Assembly: GCF_022009635.1 (NCBI RefSeq)
Contig: NZ_CP091716.1
Span: forward strand, 248,001 to 312,000
DNA length: 64,000 nucleotides
DNA from: Variovorax paradoxus
GTDB lineage: Bacteria; Pseudomonadota; Gammaproteobacteria; Burkholderiales; Burkholderiaceae_C
Reading direction: 5' to 3'
The notes beneath the pieces are model-generated. The model saw only the letters and a program-made list of their open reading frames with translations. It ran no database searches and was not told the DNA's origin. Both the position numbers and the translations under genes were made by a program. Of the stretch, positions 53,662 to 63,060 are shown piece after piece; position 1 is the stretch's first letter, and each line of letters starts with the position of its first letter.

Positions 53662-53746
53662 GTTTGCTTTTCCTCTTTTCCCCTTTCGGGCGGGTTGATC
53701 ATAGGGCGCTAAACCTGCCGGCCCGCCGCGAGCTACAGTTCGGCCC

Positions 53747-55330
53747 ATGCGCGCCGCCAACCTCCGCCGACTTGCCGCCCTGGCACTGGGCGCGACCTCG
53801 CTCTGGCTCGCCGGCTGCGCGGTCCTGCCGCCGGGCAAGCCGATGCCCGTGGCCACCGCCTTCCCGGCCGCGGAGGTGTCGCAGACCGAGCTGGCGCAGC
53901 TCGCGGCCCGGGGCACGCCGGGCGGCTCCACGTCGCTGTCGGGCTTCCGGCTGCTGCCGGAGGCGGCCTTCGCGTTCGACGCGCGCATCTCGCTGGCGCG
54001 GCACGCCGAGAAATCGCTCGACGTGCAGTACTACCTGATCCAGAAAGACGACGTCGGCCTGCTGTTCCTCAAGGAGCTGCGCGAGGCCGCCGCGCGCGGC
54101 GTGCGCGTGCGCCTGCTGGTGGACGACCTCTACACGGCCGGCGAGGACGAGGTGTTCGGCACGCTGTCGGCGTTTCCGAACATCGAGGTGCGGCTGTTCA
54201 ACCCGCTGCCTTCGCGCGCCGATTCGCTGGCGACGCGGCTGCTGTTCTCGCTGACCGACTTCGGCCGCATCAACCACCGCATGCACAACAAGCTGCTGGT
54301 GGCCGACAACAGCTTCGCGGTGTCCGGCGGCCGCAACATCGCCAACGAATATTTCATGCGCAGCACGGCGGCCAATTTCATCGACATGGACGTGCTGTCC
54401 AGCGGTCCGGTGGTGCGCCAGATGTCCGAGGGCTTCGACCGCTACTGGAACAGCGAGCACGTGCGCCCCATCGAGCAGATCGCGCCGCTGCGCATGCCGG
54501 TGGAAGAGGCGCAGAAGCGCTTCGACGCCATCGCCCGCACGGCGGTGCCCGACGTGGCCATGCACCAGCGCGACGTGCTCGACAAGTCGCCGGTGGGGCA
54601 GCAGCTCATCGCCGGCAACGTGGAGCGCTACTGGGCGCCGTCGACGCTGTTCGTGGACGACCCCGAGAAGATCACGCGCAAGCCCGACGCAGCCTATGAG
54701 GGCAGCGTGACCGAGGGCGCGCTGGGCGTCATCAACTCGGCCAGGCGCGAGGTGAAGATCGGCTCGCCGTACTTCATTCCGGGGGCGCGCGGAATGGCGA
54801 TGATGAAGAAGGCCATCGAGCGCGGCGGCCGCATCACGGTGGTCACGAACTCGCTGGGCGCCACCGACGAGCCGCTGGCCTACGCGGGCTACGAGCGCTA
54901 CCGCGCCGACATGCTCAAGATCGGCGTCACCATCTACGAGATCGCGCCCACGCTCACCGGGCGGTCGGGGCGCTTCGGCGACTTCGGCAAGTCGATCAGC
55001 CGGCTGCATGCCAAGCTCGCGGTGGTGGACGACGAGCGCTTCTTCGTCGGCTCGATGAACCTCGACCACCGCTCGGCCGCGGTCAACACCGAGATGGGGC
55101 TGGTCATCGACAGTCCCGAACTGGTGAAGGACTACGACAAGCTCATGAGCGGCGATCGGGTCAACCTCGGTTACCGGCTGCGCCTGGGCCCCGACGGCCG
55201 GCGCGTGCAGTGGCTGGAGTACGACGACGCCGGCGGCGACATCGTGCACGAGGACGAGCCCGGCGAATTCCTCTGGCTGCGCTTCAAGAACTGGCTGCTG
55301 CTGCCCATCGTGGGCGAGGACCTGCTGTAG
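53747..55330 (+). CDS. Phospholipase D-family lipoprotein (ClsC-like)
   Basis: This 527-residue protein has a lipoprotein signal (ALALGATSLWLAGC) and two HKD catalytic motifs: HNKLLVADNSFAVSGGRN and HAKLAVVDDERFFVGSMN. The arrangement with DVQYYLIQKDD and SPYFIPGARG resembles ClsC cardiolipin synthases, which join phosphatidyl groups. A predicted lipid anchor would place it at the envelope's periplasmic side. Phosphodiesterase activity is near certain, the acceptor is not. Confidence 0.88.
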   Translation: MRAANLRRLAALALGATSLWLAGCAVLPPGKPMPVATAFPAAEVSQTELAQLAARGTPGGSTSLSGFRLLPEAAFAFDARISLARHAEKSLDVQYYLIQKDDVGLLFLKELREAAARGVRVRLLVDDLYTAGEDEVFGTLSAFPNIEVRLFNPLPSRADSLATRLLFSLTDFGRINHRMHNKLLVADNSFAVSGGRNIANEYFMRSTAANFIDMDVLSSGPVVRQMSEGFDRYWNSEHVRPIEQIAPLRMPVEEAQKRFDAIARTAVPDVAMHQRDVLDKSPVGQQLIAGNVERYWAPSTLFVDDPEKITRKPDAAYEGSVTEGALGVINSARREVKIGSPYFIPGARGMAMMKKAIERGGRITVVTNSLGATDEPLAYAGYERYRADMLKIGVTIYEIAPTLTGRSGRFGDFGKSISRLHAKLAVVDDERFFVGSMNLDHRSAAVNTEMGLVIDSPELVKDYDKLMSGDRVNLGYRLRLGPDGRRVQWLEYDDAGGDIVHEDEPGEFLWLRFKNWLLLPIVGEDLL

Positions 55331-55425
55331 CGGCTGCCGCGGTCACGGCCGTGTAATACGGTTTGCACATTGCCCCTCTAGATTGCGGCGTCCCACGACG
55401 CATAACAACCAGAGGGGTTCTTCTC

Positions 55426-56994
55426 ATGCACGCCATGCTCGCCTTGCCGCGCGCCTTTTCCGAATCGCGGAGGCTGCGGCGCCTTGCCGCTCTCGCCGGC
55501 CTTGCCGCCGCCGCCACCTTGCTGCAAGCCTGCAACGGCGGCAGCGACAACCAGACCGTCGTCCTCGGGCCACCGCCCGCGCCGGCACCCGCCCCGGCGC
55601 CGGCACCCGCGCCGGATGCCGCCAGCGCCGACGCCAACCTGCAGGCCGCCTGGGTCGAGATCGGCGAGAACAACGCGGCCATCGCGCGCGTCATCACCAG
55701 CTACACCGCACCGGCCGCCGCCACGACGGCCGACGCCAATGCCGTGTGCCCGCAATTGACGGTGGACGGCAAGGCGATGCGCATGACGCTGCGCATCGGC
55801 GCCGGCACCATGGCACTGCGAACCACCGCCAGCGACCCGGTCGACTCCAAGCCCTCCGCATTCCCCGTGTCGACCTGCGAGACGACCCTGCCCGCGAGCG
55901 CGAAGCAGGCCGCCGTCGGCAGCCGCGCGTTGCCGCTGCCCAAGGCCGAGCCGCAGCGCGTGCTCGTGCTGGCCGACACCGGCTGCCGCATGAAGAAGGC
56001 CGACAAGGCCTTCCAGCCCTGCAACGACAGCACCGTGTGGCCGTTCGCGCCGCTGGCCGCGATGGGCGCGAGCTTCAACCCCGACCTCGTGATGCACATC
56101 GGCGACTACCACTATCGCGAGAACGAGTGCCCCAGCGACAACTCGGGCTGCAAGAGCAGCCCCTGGGGTTACGGCTGGGACACCTGGCAGGCCGACTTCT
56201 TCGCGCCCGCCGCGCCGCTGCTGGCGAAGGCACCGTGGGTGTTGGTGCGCGGCAACCATGAAGAGTGCGCGCGTGCCGGACAGGGCTGGGCGCGCTTCCT
56301 CGATCCGCGTCCGTACGCCGACAAGCGCTCGTGCAACGATCCGGCCAACGACGACAGCGGCAACTACGCCGATCCGTACGCGGTTGCGCTGGGCACCGGC
56401 TCGCAGGTCATCGTGTTCGACTCGGCCAAGGCCGGCAAGGTGGCGCTGGCGACGAACGATCCGCAGTTCATCGCCTACCAGAAGCAGTTCCAGGCGGTGA
56501 CCGCGCTGGCGAACAAGCCCGGCATGACCACCACGATGTTCACCAACCATCATCCGATCCTGGGCTTCGCTCCGACCCCCACAGATCCGCTGCCTGGCAA
56601 TCTTGCGCTGCAGTCGGTGATGAAGAGCGTCAACGCCACGGCCTACTACCCGGCCGGCGTGCACGTGGCGCTGCACGGCCATGTGCATGACTTCCAGGCG
56701 CTGAACTTCTCCACCGACCATCCCGCCACCCTCGTGACAGGCAACGGCGGCGACAACCTCGACTTCGCGATCACCGACCCGCTGCCGGCCGGCGCGACGC
56801 CCGCGCCGGGCGTGACCGTCGACCGCATCACGCACCACAACACCTTTGGCTTCATGCTGATGGAACGCAAGGCCGCGCCCGGCGTGGGCTGGAACTTCAA
56901 GGCCTACACCGTGGTCGGCAAGCTGCTCGCCACCTGCGTGCAGACGGGCAGGGCGCTGGCTTGCGACAAGACCGGTCTCCTCGTCACGCCGTGA
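55426..56994 (+). CDS. Metallophosphoesterase lipoprotein
   Basis: The 522-residue protein has a lipobox (ATLLQAC near residue 35) and a PAPAPAPAP linker. A beta-rich N-terminal domain is followed by a calcineurin-like domain with VLVLADTGC, LVMHIGDYHY, RGNHEEC, FTNHHPILGF and ALHGHVHDF, giving complete di-metal ligands. It is anchored in the envelope and may act on extracellular phosphate esters. The stop overlaps the GTG start of the di-heme peroxidase gene. A ribosome-binding site (AGAGGGG) precedes the ATG at 55426. Confidence 0.88.
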   Translation: MHAMLALPRAFSESRRLRRLAALAGLAAAATLLQACNGGSDNQTVVLGPPPAPAPAPAPAPAPDAASADANLQAAWVEIGENNAAIARVITSYTAPAAATTADANAVCPQLTVDGKAMRMTLRIGAGTMALRTTASDPVDSKPSAFPVSTCETTLPASAKQAAVGSRALPLPKAEPQRVLVLADTGCRMKKADKAFQPCNDSTVWPFAPLAAMGASFNPDLVMHIGDYHYRENECPSDNSGCKSSPWGYGWDTWQADFFAPAAPLLAKAPWVLVRGNHEECARAGQGWARFLDPRPYADKRSCNDPANDDSGNYADPYAVALGTGSQVIVFDSAKAGKVALATNDPQFIAYQKQFQAVTALANKPGMTTTMFTNHHPILGFAPTPTDPLPGNLALQSVMKSVNATAYYPAGVHVALHGHVHDFQALNFSTDHPATLVTGNGGDNLDFAITDPLPAGATPAPGVTVDRITHHNTFGFMLMERKAAPGVGWNFKAYTVVGKLLATCVQTGRALACDKTGLLVTP

Positions 56995-58343
56995 CGGATG
57001 CAAGGGCGCTGCGCGCGCGGCGCCGGAGCCTGTTCGGCGCCGGCCTCGCGCTGGCCGCGGCCTGTGCGGGGTGGGTCGGCGGCACCCTGGCCGCGCCGGA
57101 TGCGCGCACGGTGCAGATCAATCCCGGCGGCCCGCCGAGCGTGGTGGCCGAGCGCATCGGCGCCACGCCGCGGCTCACCGAGCGCACCGACCCCGCGGAG
57201 GCCACCTTCCGGCCAGACCCGGCGTTGTCCGCTCTGGGCAAGCGCATCTTCTTCGACACGCGGCTGTCGCAGCCGCAGGGGCTGTCGTGCGCGGGCTGCC
57301 ACGACCCCGCGCGCGCCTTCACCTCGACGCTGAACGCGCCGTCGCTGGCCGGGCCGCGCACGCCGCAGGGCAGCCGCCCCGGGCACTTCAGCGCGCGCAC
57401 CGCGCCTTCGCTGCTGTACGTGCGCTACGTGCCGCGGCGCCACTTCTACCAGGACGACGACGCGCTCGTGCCGTCGCCCTTCGGCGGCCTCTTCACCGAC
57501 GGCCGCGCCGACACGCTGGCCGAACAGGCGCGCGGGCCGCTGTTCGACCGCGACGAGATGAACAACGCCTCGCCGCGCAGCCTGCTGCGCAAATTGCGCG
57601 GCACCGACCTCGCGCCCGCCATGTCGCTGGCCTTCGGCCCACAGGTGCTGCAAGACCCGGAACGTGCGGTCAAGGGCATCGGCCTGGCGCTGCAGGCGTA
57701 TCTGCAGAGCGACGAGATGGCGCCTTTCAGTTCGCGCTTCGACGACTACCTGCGCAAGCGCACGCCGCTGAATCCGCAGGAGATGCGCGGCCTCGCGCTG
57801 TTCAAGAACCCGGACAGGGGCAACTGCATGTCGTGCCACACGCTGTCCGACACCTCGAGCCGGCCCGAGCGATCGCTCTTCACCGACTTCGGCTACGACG
57901 CCATCGCCGTGCCGCGCAACCTGTCGCTGCCCGCCAACCGCGATCCGCGCCGCTTCGACAACGGCCTGTGCCGCACGGCCGCGCAACTGCGCTGGCCCGA
58001 GCCCGACCAGTGGTGCGGCTACTTCCGCACGCCGGGGCTGCGCAACGTGGCGGTGCGCCAGAGCTTCATGCACAACGGCGTGTTCACCACGCTGCGCGAC
58101 GCGGTCGCGTTCTACGCCACGCGCTCGACCGACCCGGCCAAGTGGTACCACGGCAAGCCGACCTTCGACGACGTGCCTGCGGCCTACAGGGGCAACATCA
58201 ACGTCAATTCCACGCCCATGAATCGCCGCCCCGGGCTGCCGCCGGCGCTGACCGATGCGGAGATCGACGACATCAGCGCCTTCCTCGGCACCCTGACCGA
58301 TGCACGCTATGTGGCGGCCATGCCGAAGCCGGTGACGAAGTAG
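56991..58343 (+). CDS. Di-heme cytochrome c peroxidase/MauG-family protein
   Basis: The 450-residue protein has a Tat- or Sec-like N-terminus (RRRSLFGAGLALAAACAG) and two heme c sites: CAGCH at about 100-104 and CMSCH near 282. It resembles MauG and bacterial CcpA peroxidases (GKRIFFDTRLSQPQGLSCAG, and GYFRTPGLRNVAVRQSFMHN). It may reduce peroxide or oxidise a protein partner in the periplasm. GTG 56991 overlaps the previous stop, implying coupling with the metallophosphoesterase. Confidence 0.88.
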   Translation: MTDARALRARRRSLFGAGLALAAACAGWVGGTLAAPDARTVQINPGGPPSVVAERIGATPRLTERTDPAEATFRPDPALSALGKRIFFDTRLSQPQGLSCAGCHDPARAFTSTLNAPSLAGPRTPQGSRPGHFSARTAPSLLYVRYVPRRHFYQDDDALVPSPFGGLFTDGRADTLAEQARGPLFDRDEMNNASPRSLLRKLRGTDLAPAMSLAFGPQVLQDPERAVKGIGLALQAYLQSDEMAPFSSRFDDYLRKRTPLNPQEMRGLALFKNPDRGNCMSCHTLSDTSSRPERSLFTDFGYDAIAVPRNLSLPANRDPRRFDNGLCRTAAQLRWPEPDQWCGYFRTPGLRNVAVRQSFMHNGVFTTLRDAVAFYATRSTDPAKWYHGKPTFDDVPAAYRGNINVNSTPMNRRPGLPPALTDAEIDDISAFLGTLTDARYVAAMPKPVTK

Positions 58344-58446
58344 CTGCGGCTGTCGCCGAAGTCATCTGCGCAGAGGCGAGGTGCGTTACATTTCTGTTGG
58401 AAATGTGTACTTTTGTCACTGCAAACCCCCTCTGGAGACTTCGACC

Positions 58447-59604
58447 ATGACCGTTCCCGTGCCGCGCGAGTCGATTGCGCCGCTTTCCACCAGCCGTCGC
58501 CGTGCGCTGACCGGACTGGCCGCAACCGCCGCCGCGGGCCTGGGATTTCCGGCGCTGGCGCAGAACAAGCCGGTTCGCGTCGGGACCACCTTCGACAACA
58601 GCAGCGTGGAGAAGGCCAACGGGCAGGGGCTTTACCAGGGTTCGAGCGCTTTCTTCGCGGCGCTGAACAAGGCCGGCGGCATCAACGGCACCAAGGTCGA
58701 GCTCGTGATGGCCGACGACACCTTCAAGCCCGATGTGGCCAAGGCCAACGCGCTGGCCTTCGAGAAGGACAGCTCGGTGCTCGCGCTGGTGCACCCGCTG
58801 GGCACGCGCCAGACGGCCGAAGTGATGGACGCGGTGCCGGGCATGGCCGTGGTCGGCCCCATCACCGGCACCATCTCGCTGCGCAAGAAGGCGTCGCCCA
58901 ACACCTTCTGGGTGCGCGCCAACTACGACCAGGAAGTCGACAAGCTGGTGAGCACGGCCGCCGTGCTGGGCCAGAGCCGCATCGGCCTCGTGCACTCGGA
59001 CGATCCGCTGGGCCAATCGGTGCTGGCCGCGTTCAAGGCCTCGCTGGCCAAGGCCAAGCTGGAGCCGGCGGTGATCGCCACCACGCCCAACACCACCAGC
59101 ATGGAAGTCGGCCCCGCCGCCGCGGCCATCGCCAAGGCCAAGCCGCAGGTGGTGGTGGTCGGGTTGGCGGGCACGGCGCCGGTGTTCCTGAAGGCGCTGC
59201 GCGAGGCGGGCAACAGCAGTTCGGCCTACGGCCTGTCGATCACGGCCAGCGCGCTCGCGGCCATGGGCGACCTGGCGCGCGGCCTGGGCTTCGTGATCGT
59301 GGTGCCTTCGCCGTATTCGACCAAGTACGAGATCGTGCGCCGCTACCAGGCCGACATGGTGGCCAGCGGCATCAAGGAGTTCTCGCTCACCAGCCTGGAG
59401 GGCTACATGAACGCCGCCGTGCTGGCAGAGGGCATGCGCCGCGCGGGCGGTTCGCTGACGCGCGCGTCGGTGATGTCGGGGCTGGCCAGCATCGAGAGCT
59501 TCGACCTGGGCGGGGTGAAGATCAACTACGGCCGCACCAACCGCGAAGGCGGCCAGTTCGTGGACGTGGCCGTGATCGGCAGCCGCGGCCAGATGCTCAG
59601 CTAG
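58447..59604 (+). CDS. LIV-type ABC transporter substrate-binding protein (orphan)
   Basis: This 385-residue binding protein has a Tat-like signal (STSRRRALTGLAATAAAGLG, then FPALAQ) and the type I fold (VRVGTTFDNSSVEKANGQGL, KVELVMADDTFKPDVAKANA). It has no adjacent permease on its strand, but the liv operon starting off the right edge converges on it 105 bp away. It may supply that transporter with a second ligand; the ligand is unknown. Confidence 0.9.
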   Translation: MTVPVPRESIAPLSTSRRRALTGLAATAAAGLGFPALAQNKPVRVGTTFDNSSVEKANGQGLYQGSSAFFAALNKAGGINGTKVELVMADDTFKPDVAKANALAFEKDSSVLALVHPLGTRQTAEVMDAVPGMAVVGPITGTISLRKKASPNTFWVRANYDQEVDKLVSTAAVLGQSRIGLVHSDDPLGQSVLAAFKASLAKAKLEPAVIATTPNTTSMEVGPAAAAIAKAKPQVVVVGLAGTAPVFLKALREAGNSSSAYGLSITASALAAMGDLARGLGFVIVVPSPYSTKYEIVRRYQADMVASGIKEFSLTSLEGYMNAAVLAEGMRRAGGSLTRASVMSGLASIESFDLGGVKINYGRTNREGGQFVDVAVIGSRGQMLS

Positions 59605-59614
59605 GCCAGGTACT

Positions 59615-59699
59615 CCCCCAGGCTTCGCGCACTTCGTGTCGCTTCGCCAACCCCCTCGCCGGGGGCGACACCTGCGGCCCGGCAAAGCCGGTTCCGCGG
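59615..59699 (+). repeat. Oriented double-hairpin intergenic repeat, copy 4
   Basis: This 85-bp copy lies between the convergent binding-protein and livF genes and begins 10 bp after the binding-protein stop. First hairpin CCCCCTCGCCGGGGG, second GCGGCCCGGCAAAGCCGG, end CCGCGG. It reads in the direction of the upstream gene like the other three copies. Confidence 0.9.
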
Positions 59700-59709
59700 T
59701 GTCCTGCGA

Positions 59710-60414
59710 TCAAACCCCGACGCCCAGCAAGCCTTCCAGTAACTCTTGGTCGGCCGCCAGCTCCGCGCTCGGGCCCGCGTGCACCACGGTGCCGCGCTCC
59801 AGCACGATGGCCTTGTGCGTCATCTCCAGCGCCAGCACCGGGTGCTGCTCGACCACGATCGAGGCCAGCCCTTCCGATTCGCACAGCCTGCGGATCGCGG
59901 CCGCCAGCTCTTCCACGATGATCGGCGCCAAGCCTTCCATCGGCTCGTCGAGCAGCAGCAGCCTGGGGTTGGTCATCAGTGCGCGGCCGATGGCGAGCAT
60001 CTGCTGTTCGCCGCCCGAGAGCTGGTTGCCGTAGTTGCCGCGCCGCTCGCGCAGGCGCGGAAAGAAGTCGTAGACGCGCTTGAGATTCCAGCCGCCGAGC
60101 CGCGAGATCACCGTGAGGTTTTCTTCCACGGTGAGGGAGGGAAACACCTCGCGCTCCTGCGGCACCCAGCCCAGCCCGGCGCGCACGCGCTGGTGCGAGG
60201 GCCAGCGCGTGATGTCGGCGCCTTGCCAGCGGATCGCGCCCTGCATCACGCGGGTGTTGCCCATCAGCGTTTCGAGCAGCGTGGTCTTGCCCACGCCGTT
60301 GCGCCCGAGGATGGCGAGGCTTTCGCCCTGCTGCAGCGAAAAGTCGAGTCGGTCGAGCACGACCGCGTTGCCGTAGCCGGCGGTGACGCGGTCGAAGGCG
60401 AGTGCTTCAGGCAT
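59710..60414 (-). CDS. livF: Branched-chain-type ABC transporter ATP-binding protein LivF
   Basis: The 234-residue LivF-type ATPase has Walker A GRNGVGKTT, signature LSGGEQQMLAIGRALM and Walker B LLLLDEPMEGLAP. It overlaps livG by 8 nt. It is the last gene of the operon and ends beside repeat copy 4. Confidence 0.93.
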   Translation of the reverse strand: MPEALAFDRVTAGYGNAVVLDRLDFSLQQGESLAILGRNGVGKTTLLETLMGNTRVMQGAIRWQGADITRWPSHQRVRAGLGWVPQEREVFPSLTVEENLTVISRLGGWNLKRVYDFFPRLRERRGNYGNQLSGGEQQMLAIGRALMTNPRLLLLDEPMEGLAPIIVEELAAAIRRLCESEGLASIVVEQHPVLALEMTHKAIVLERGTVVHAGPSAELAADQELLEGLLGVGV

Positions 60415-61177
60415 GGTGGTGCGAACTTCCCAGGTAGACCTCGCGAACGCGCGGGTCGGCGCCGATTTCCGAAGGCGTGCCCTCGGTGAGGATGCGTCCG
60501 CCGACCAGCACCGAGATGCGGCGCGAGAAGCGGAAGACGAGCTTCATGTCGTGCTCGATGAACAGCACGCTGATGTCCTGCGGCAGCGCCGCGATGACCT
60601 CGAACAGCTCGCCGCTCTCGTCCTGCGGCACGCCGGCCGCGGGTTCGTCGAGCAGCAGGATGCGGGGCTTGGCGGCCAGCGCCAGGGCGATCTCCAGCAG
60701 CCGCTGCTTGCCGTAGGCCAGCTCGGCCACCGGCACGTCGGCCAGGCTGTCGAGCCTGAATATGCCCAGCAGCGAATGCGCTTCGTCGAACACCTTGGTG
60801 CAGCCCTTCAGCGGCCGCCACCAGGTGGCGCCCAGGCCTTCGCGCTCGCTGATCGCCAGCACCACCGACAGCAGCGGCGTGAGGCTGGGGAACAGCGTGT
60901 TGATCTGGAAGGTGCGCGACAGGCCCATGCGCGCCCGCTTGTCGGCGGACAGGCGAGTGAGGTCGTGGTCGCCCATGTGGATCGATCCGCTCGTGGGCTT
61001 GAACACGCCGGTGAGCAGGTTGATGAGCGTGGTCTTGCCCGCGCCGTTGGGGCCGATCAGCGCCTGGCGCGCGCCGGGCTCGAGCGAGAGGTTCACGTCG
61101 CTCACCGCCTGGAACTCGCCGAAGCGGATGCCCAGGCCCTGGGTGCGCAGGGTGTGCGTCTTGTTTGCCGGGCTCAT
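60407..61177 (-). CDS. livG: Branched-chain-type ABC transporter ATP-binding protein LivG
   Basis: The 256-residue LivG-type ATPase has Walker A GPNGAGKTT, signature LAYGKQRLLEIALAL and Walker B LLLDEPAAGVP with the C-terminal LivG tail RVREVYLG. The start at 61177 overlaps the livM stop by 4 nt. Confidence 0.93.
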   Translation of the reverse strand: MSPANKTHTLRTQGLGIRFGEFQAVSDVNLSLEPGARQALIGPNGAGKTTLINLLTGVFKPTSGSIHMGDHDLTRLSADKRARMGLSRTFQINTLFPSLTPLLSVVLAISEREGLGATWWRPLKGCTKVFDEAHSLLGIFRLDSLADVPVAELAYGKQRLLEIALALAAKPRILLLDEPAAGVPQDESGELFEVIAALPQDISVLFIEHDMKLVFRFSRRISVLVGGRILTEGTPSEIGADPRVREVYLGSSHHHA

Positions 61178-62136
61178 CGCGCCTTCCCCGTGCGAACGAA
61201 GCGCGACAGCGCGCCCATGATGCCGCCGCGTCCGAGCATGACCGCCGCGATCAGGAAGATGCCGAGCCAGAACATCCAGTACTGCGGGTTCATGTCCGCG
61301 AACCAGTCGTGCACCAGCATGTAGACGATGGCGCCGATCATGCCGCCGTACAGCCGCCCGGTGCCGCCCAGCACCAGGATGATGAGCACTTCGGCCGAGC
61401 GGTTGAAGCCGATGGATTCGATGCCGACGAACTGCGTGGTCTGCGCCAGCAGCGCACCCGCCACGCCCGCCACCGCGGCGGAGAAGGCGTAGGCCATGCG
61501 CAGCCGTGCTTCCACCGGCGAGCCGATGGCCAGCATGCGCTTGCGGCTGTCGTGGATGCCGCGCAGCGCCAGTCCGAAGGGCGAGCGCAGCACCAGCCGC
61601 ACCAGCAGGAACATCGCGAGCACCACGCCGAAGGCGTAGCAGAAGGCGGTCTTGCCGTAGAGGTCGAAATCGAAGAAGCCGAGCACCGGCGCGATGACCA
61701 CGCCCTGCAGCCCGTCGGTGCCGCCGGTGATGCCGGAGAGCCGGTTGGCCACCTCGAACAGCAGCACGCACACGCCGATGGTGATCATCAGCCGCGTGAG
61801 GTCGGCGCCGCGCACCACGAGGTAGCTCAGCGCATAGCCGAGCAGGCCGCTCACGACCAGCGCGAACAGCAGGCCGGTGAAGGGCTCGCTCCAGCCGTAC
61901 TTGGCCAGCAGGCCGGCCGCGTAGGCGCCCGCGCCGAAGAAGGCGGCGTGGCCCACGGTCAGGATGCCCGCGTAGCCCAGCGCCATGTCGAGCGACACGG
62001 CGAACAGGCCGAAGATCATGATCTGGCTCATCAGCGTGAGCTTGTCGGGCAGCAGGAAGAAGCTCGACGCGAGCGCGATCCAGAAGACGGCTTCCGCGGC
62101 GCGCAGCTGCGCGGGAGAGACGGTCAGGGCTTTCAT
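61174..62136 (-). CDS. livM: Branched-chain-type ABC transporter permease LivM
   Basis: This 320-residue permease has about nine TM helices with the LivM segments ALGYAGILTVGHAAFFGAGA and LGGTGRLYGGMIGAIVYMLV. The start at 62136 overlaps the livH stop (ATGA). It pairs with LivH. Confidence 0.93.
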   Translation of the reverse strand: MKALTVSPAQLRAAEAVFWIALASSFFLLPDKLTLMSQIMIFGLFAVSLDMALGYAGILTVGHAAFFGAGAYAAGLLAKYGWSEPFTGLLFALVVSGLLGYALSYLVVRGADLTRLMITIGVCVLLFEVANRLSGITGGTDGLQGVVIAPVLGFFDFDLYGKTAFCYAFGVVLAMFLLVRLVLRSPFGLALRGIHDSRKRMLAIGSPVEARLRMAYAFSAAVAGVAGALLAQTTQFVGIESIGFNRSAEVLIILVLGGTGRLYGGMIGAIVYMLVHDWFADMNPQYWMFWLGIFLIAAVMLGRGGIMGALSRFVRTGKAR

Positions 62137-62993
62137 GCGAGCCCCTTCTTGGCGACGATGCCGTTCGGGCGCACCAGCAGCATGACGATCATGAAGACAT
62201 AGATGAGAAAGGCGCCGGCTTCGGGCAGGTAGTACTTGCCCGCCACGTCGACGATGCCGACCAGCAGCGCCGCGATGAATGGCCCGGTGACGGTGCCCGC
62301 ACCGCCCACGCACACCACCATCAGAAAGTAGACGAGGTACTTGAGCGGGAACGATGGCTCCAGCCCCAGCATGCCCAGGCTCAGCGCGCCGCCCAGGCCG
62401 GCGAGGCCGCAGCCCAGCGAGAAGGTCAGAAAAAAGAGGCGCTGCACGTGGATGCCGGTGCCGCCGGCCACGCGCTGGTTGTCCACCGCCGCGCGCACCA
62501 TGGCGCCGTAGCGGGTCTTGCCCAGGCCCAGCAGCAGGGCGACGAGCACCGCCGCGCCGCAGGCGATCAGGAACAGCCGGTAGCGTCCCACCTCCATGCC
62601 CAGTAGCGACACCTGCCCGTCGAGCGCCGCGGGCAACGTGAAGGGCTGCATCGTCGGGCCGAAGAAATAGGTGAATGCCGCGATCGACACGAACACCACG
62701 CCGATCGACAGCAGCACCTGGTCGAGCGGATGCGCGCGGTACAGCCGGCGGTAGAACACGAACTCCAGCACCGCGCCCACCAGCGCCGCCGCCACGAAGG
62801 CGGCCGCCAGCGAGAGGCCGAAGCCGAGCCCGAAGTGGTTCATCAGCACGGCGGCCACGTAGCCGCCCACCATCGCGAAGCTGCCGTGCGCGAGGTTGAC
62901 GAAGTTCATGAGCCCCATCGTGATGGACAGGCCCACGCCGATGAGGAACAGGAGCATGCCGTAGGCCACTCCATCGAAGATCACGATGCCCAT
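62133..62993 (-). CDS. livH: Branched-chain-type ABC transporter permease LivH
   Basis: This 286-residue permease has about eight TM helices with GVGLSITMGLMNFVNLAHGS and GMLGLEPSFPLKYLVYFLMV. It starts 67 bp after the stop of the partial binding-protein gene. Confidence 0.93.
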   Translation of the reverse strand: MGIVIFDGVAYGMLLFLIGVGLSITMGLMNFVNLAHGSFAMVGGYVAAVLMNHFGLGFGLSLAAAFVAAALVGAVLEFVFYRRLYRAHPLDQVLLSIGVVFVSIAAFTYFFGPTMQPFTLPAALDGQVSLLGMEVGRYRLFLIACGAAVLVALLLGLGKTRYGAMVRAAVDNQRVAGGTGIHVQRLFFLTFSLGCGLAGLGGALSLGMLGLEPSFPLKYLVYFLMVVCVGGAGTVTGPFIAALLVGIVDVAGKYYLPEAGAFLIYVFMIVMLLVRPNGIVAKKGLA

Positions 62994-63060
62994 GAATTTC
63001 CTGTGGTCGTCGCTGCCTGGGCCCGCGCGGATGCGGGGCCCGGGTGGCTGCTGGTGCTGC

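Noticed and set aside
55560..55620. Repetitive GC-rich stretch in the metallophosphoesterase as a tandem-repeat locus
   Set aside because: It encodes a Pro-Ala linker after the lipobox, a common spacer in lipoproteins.
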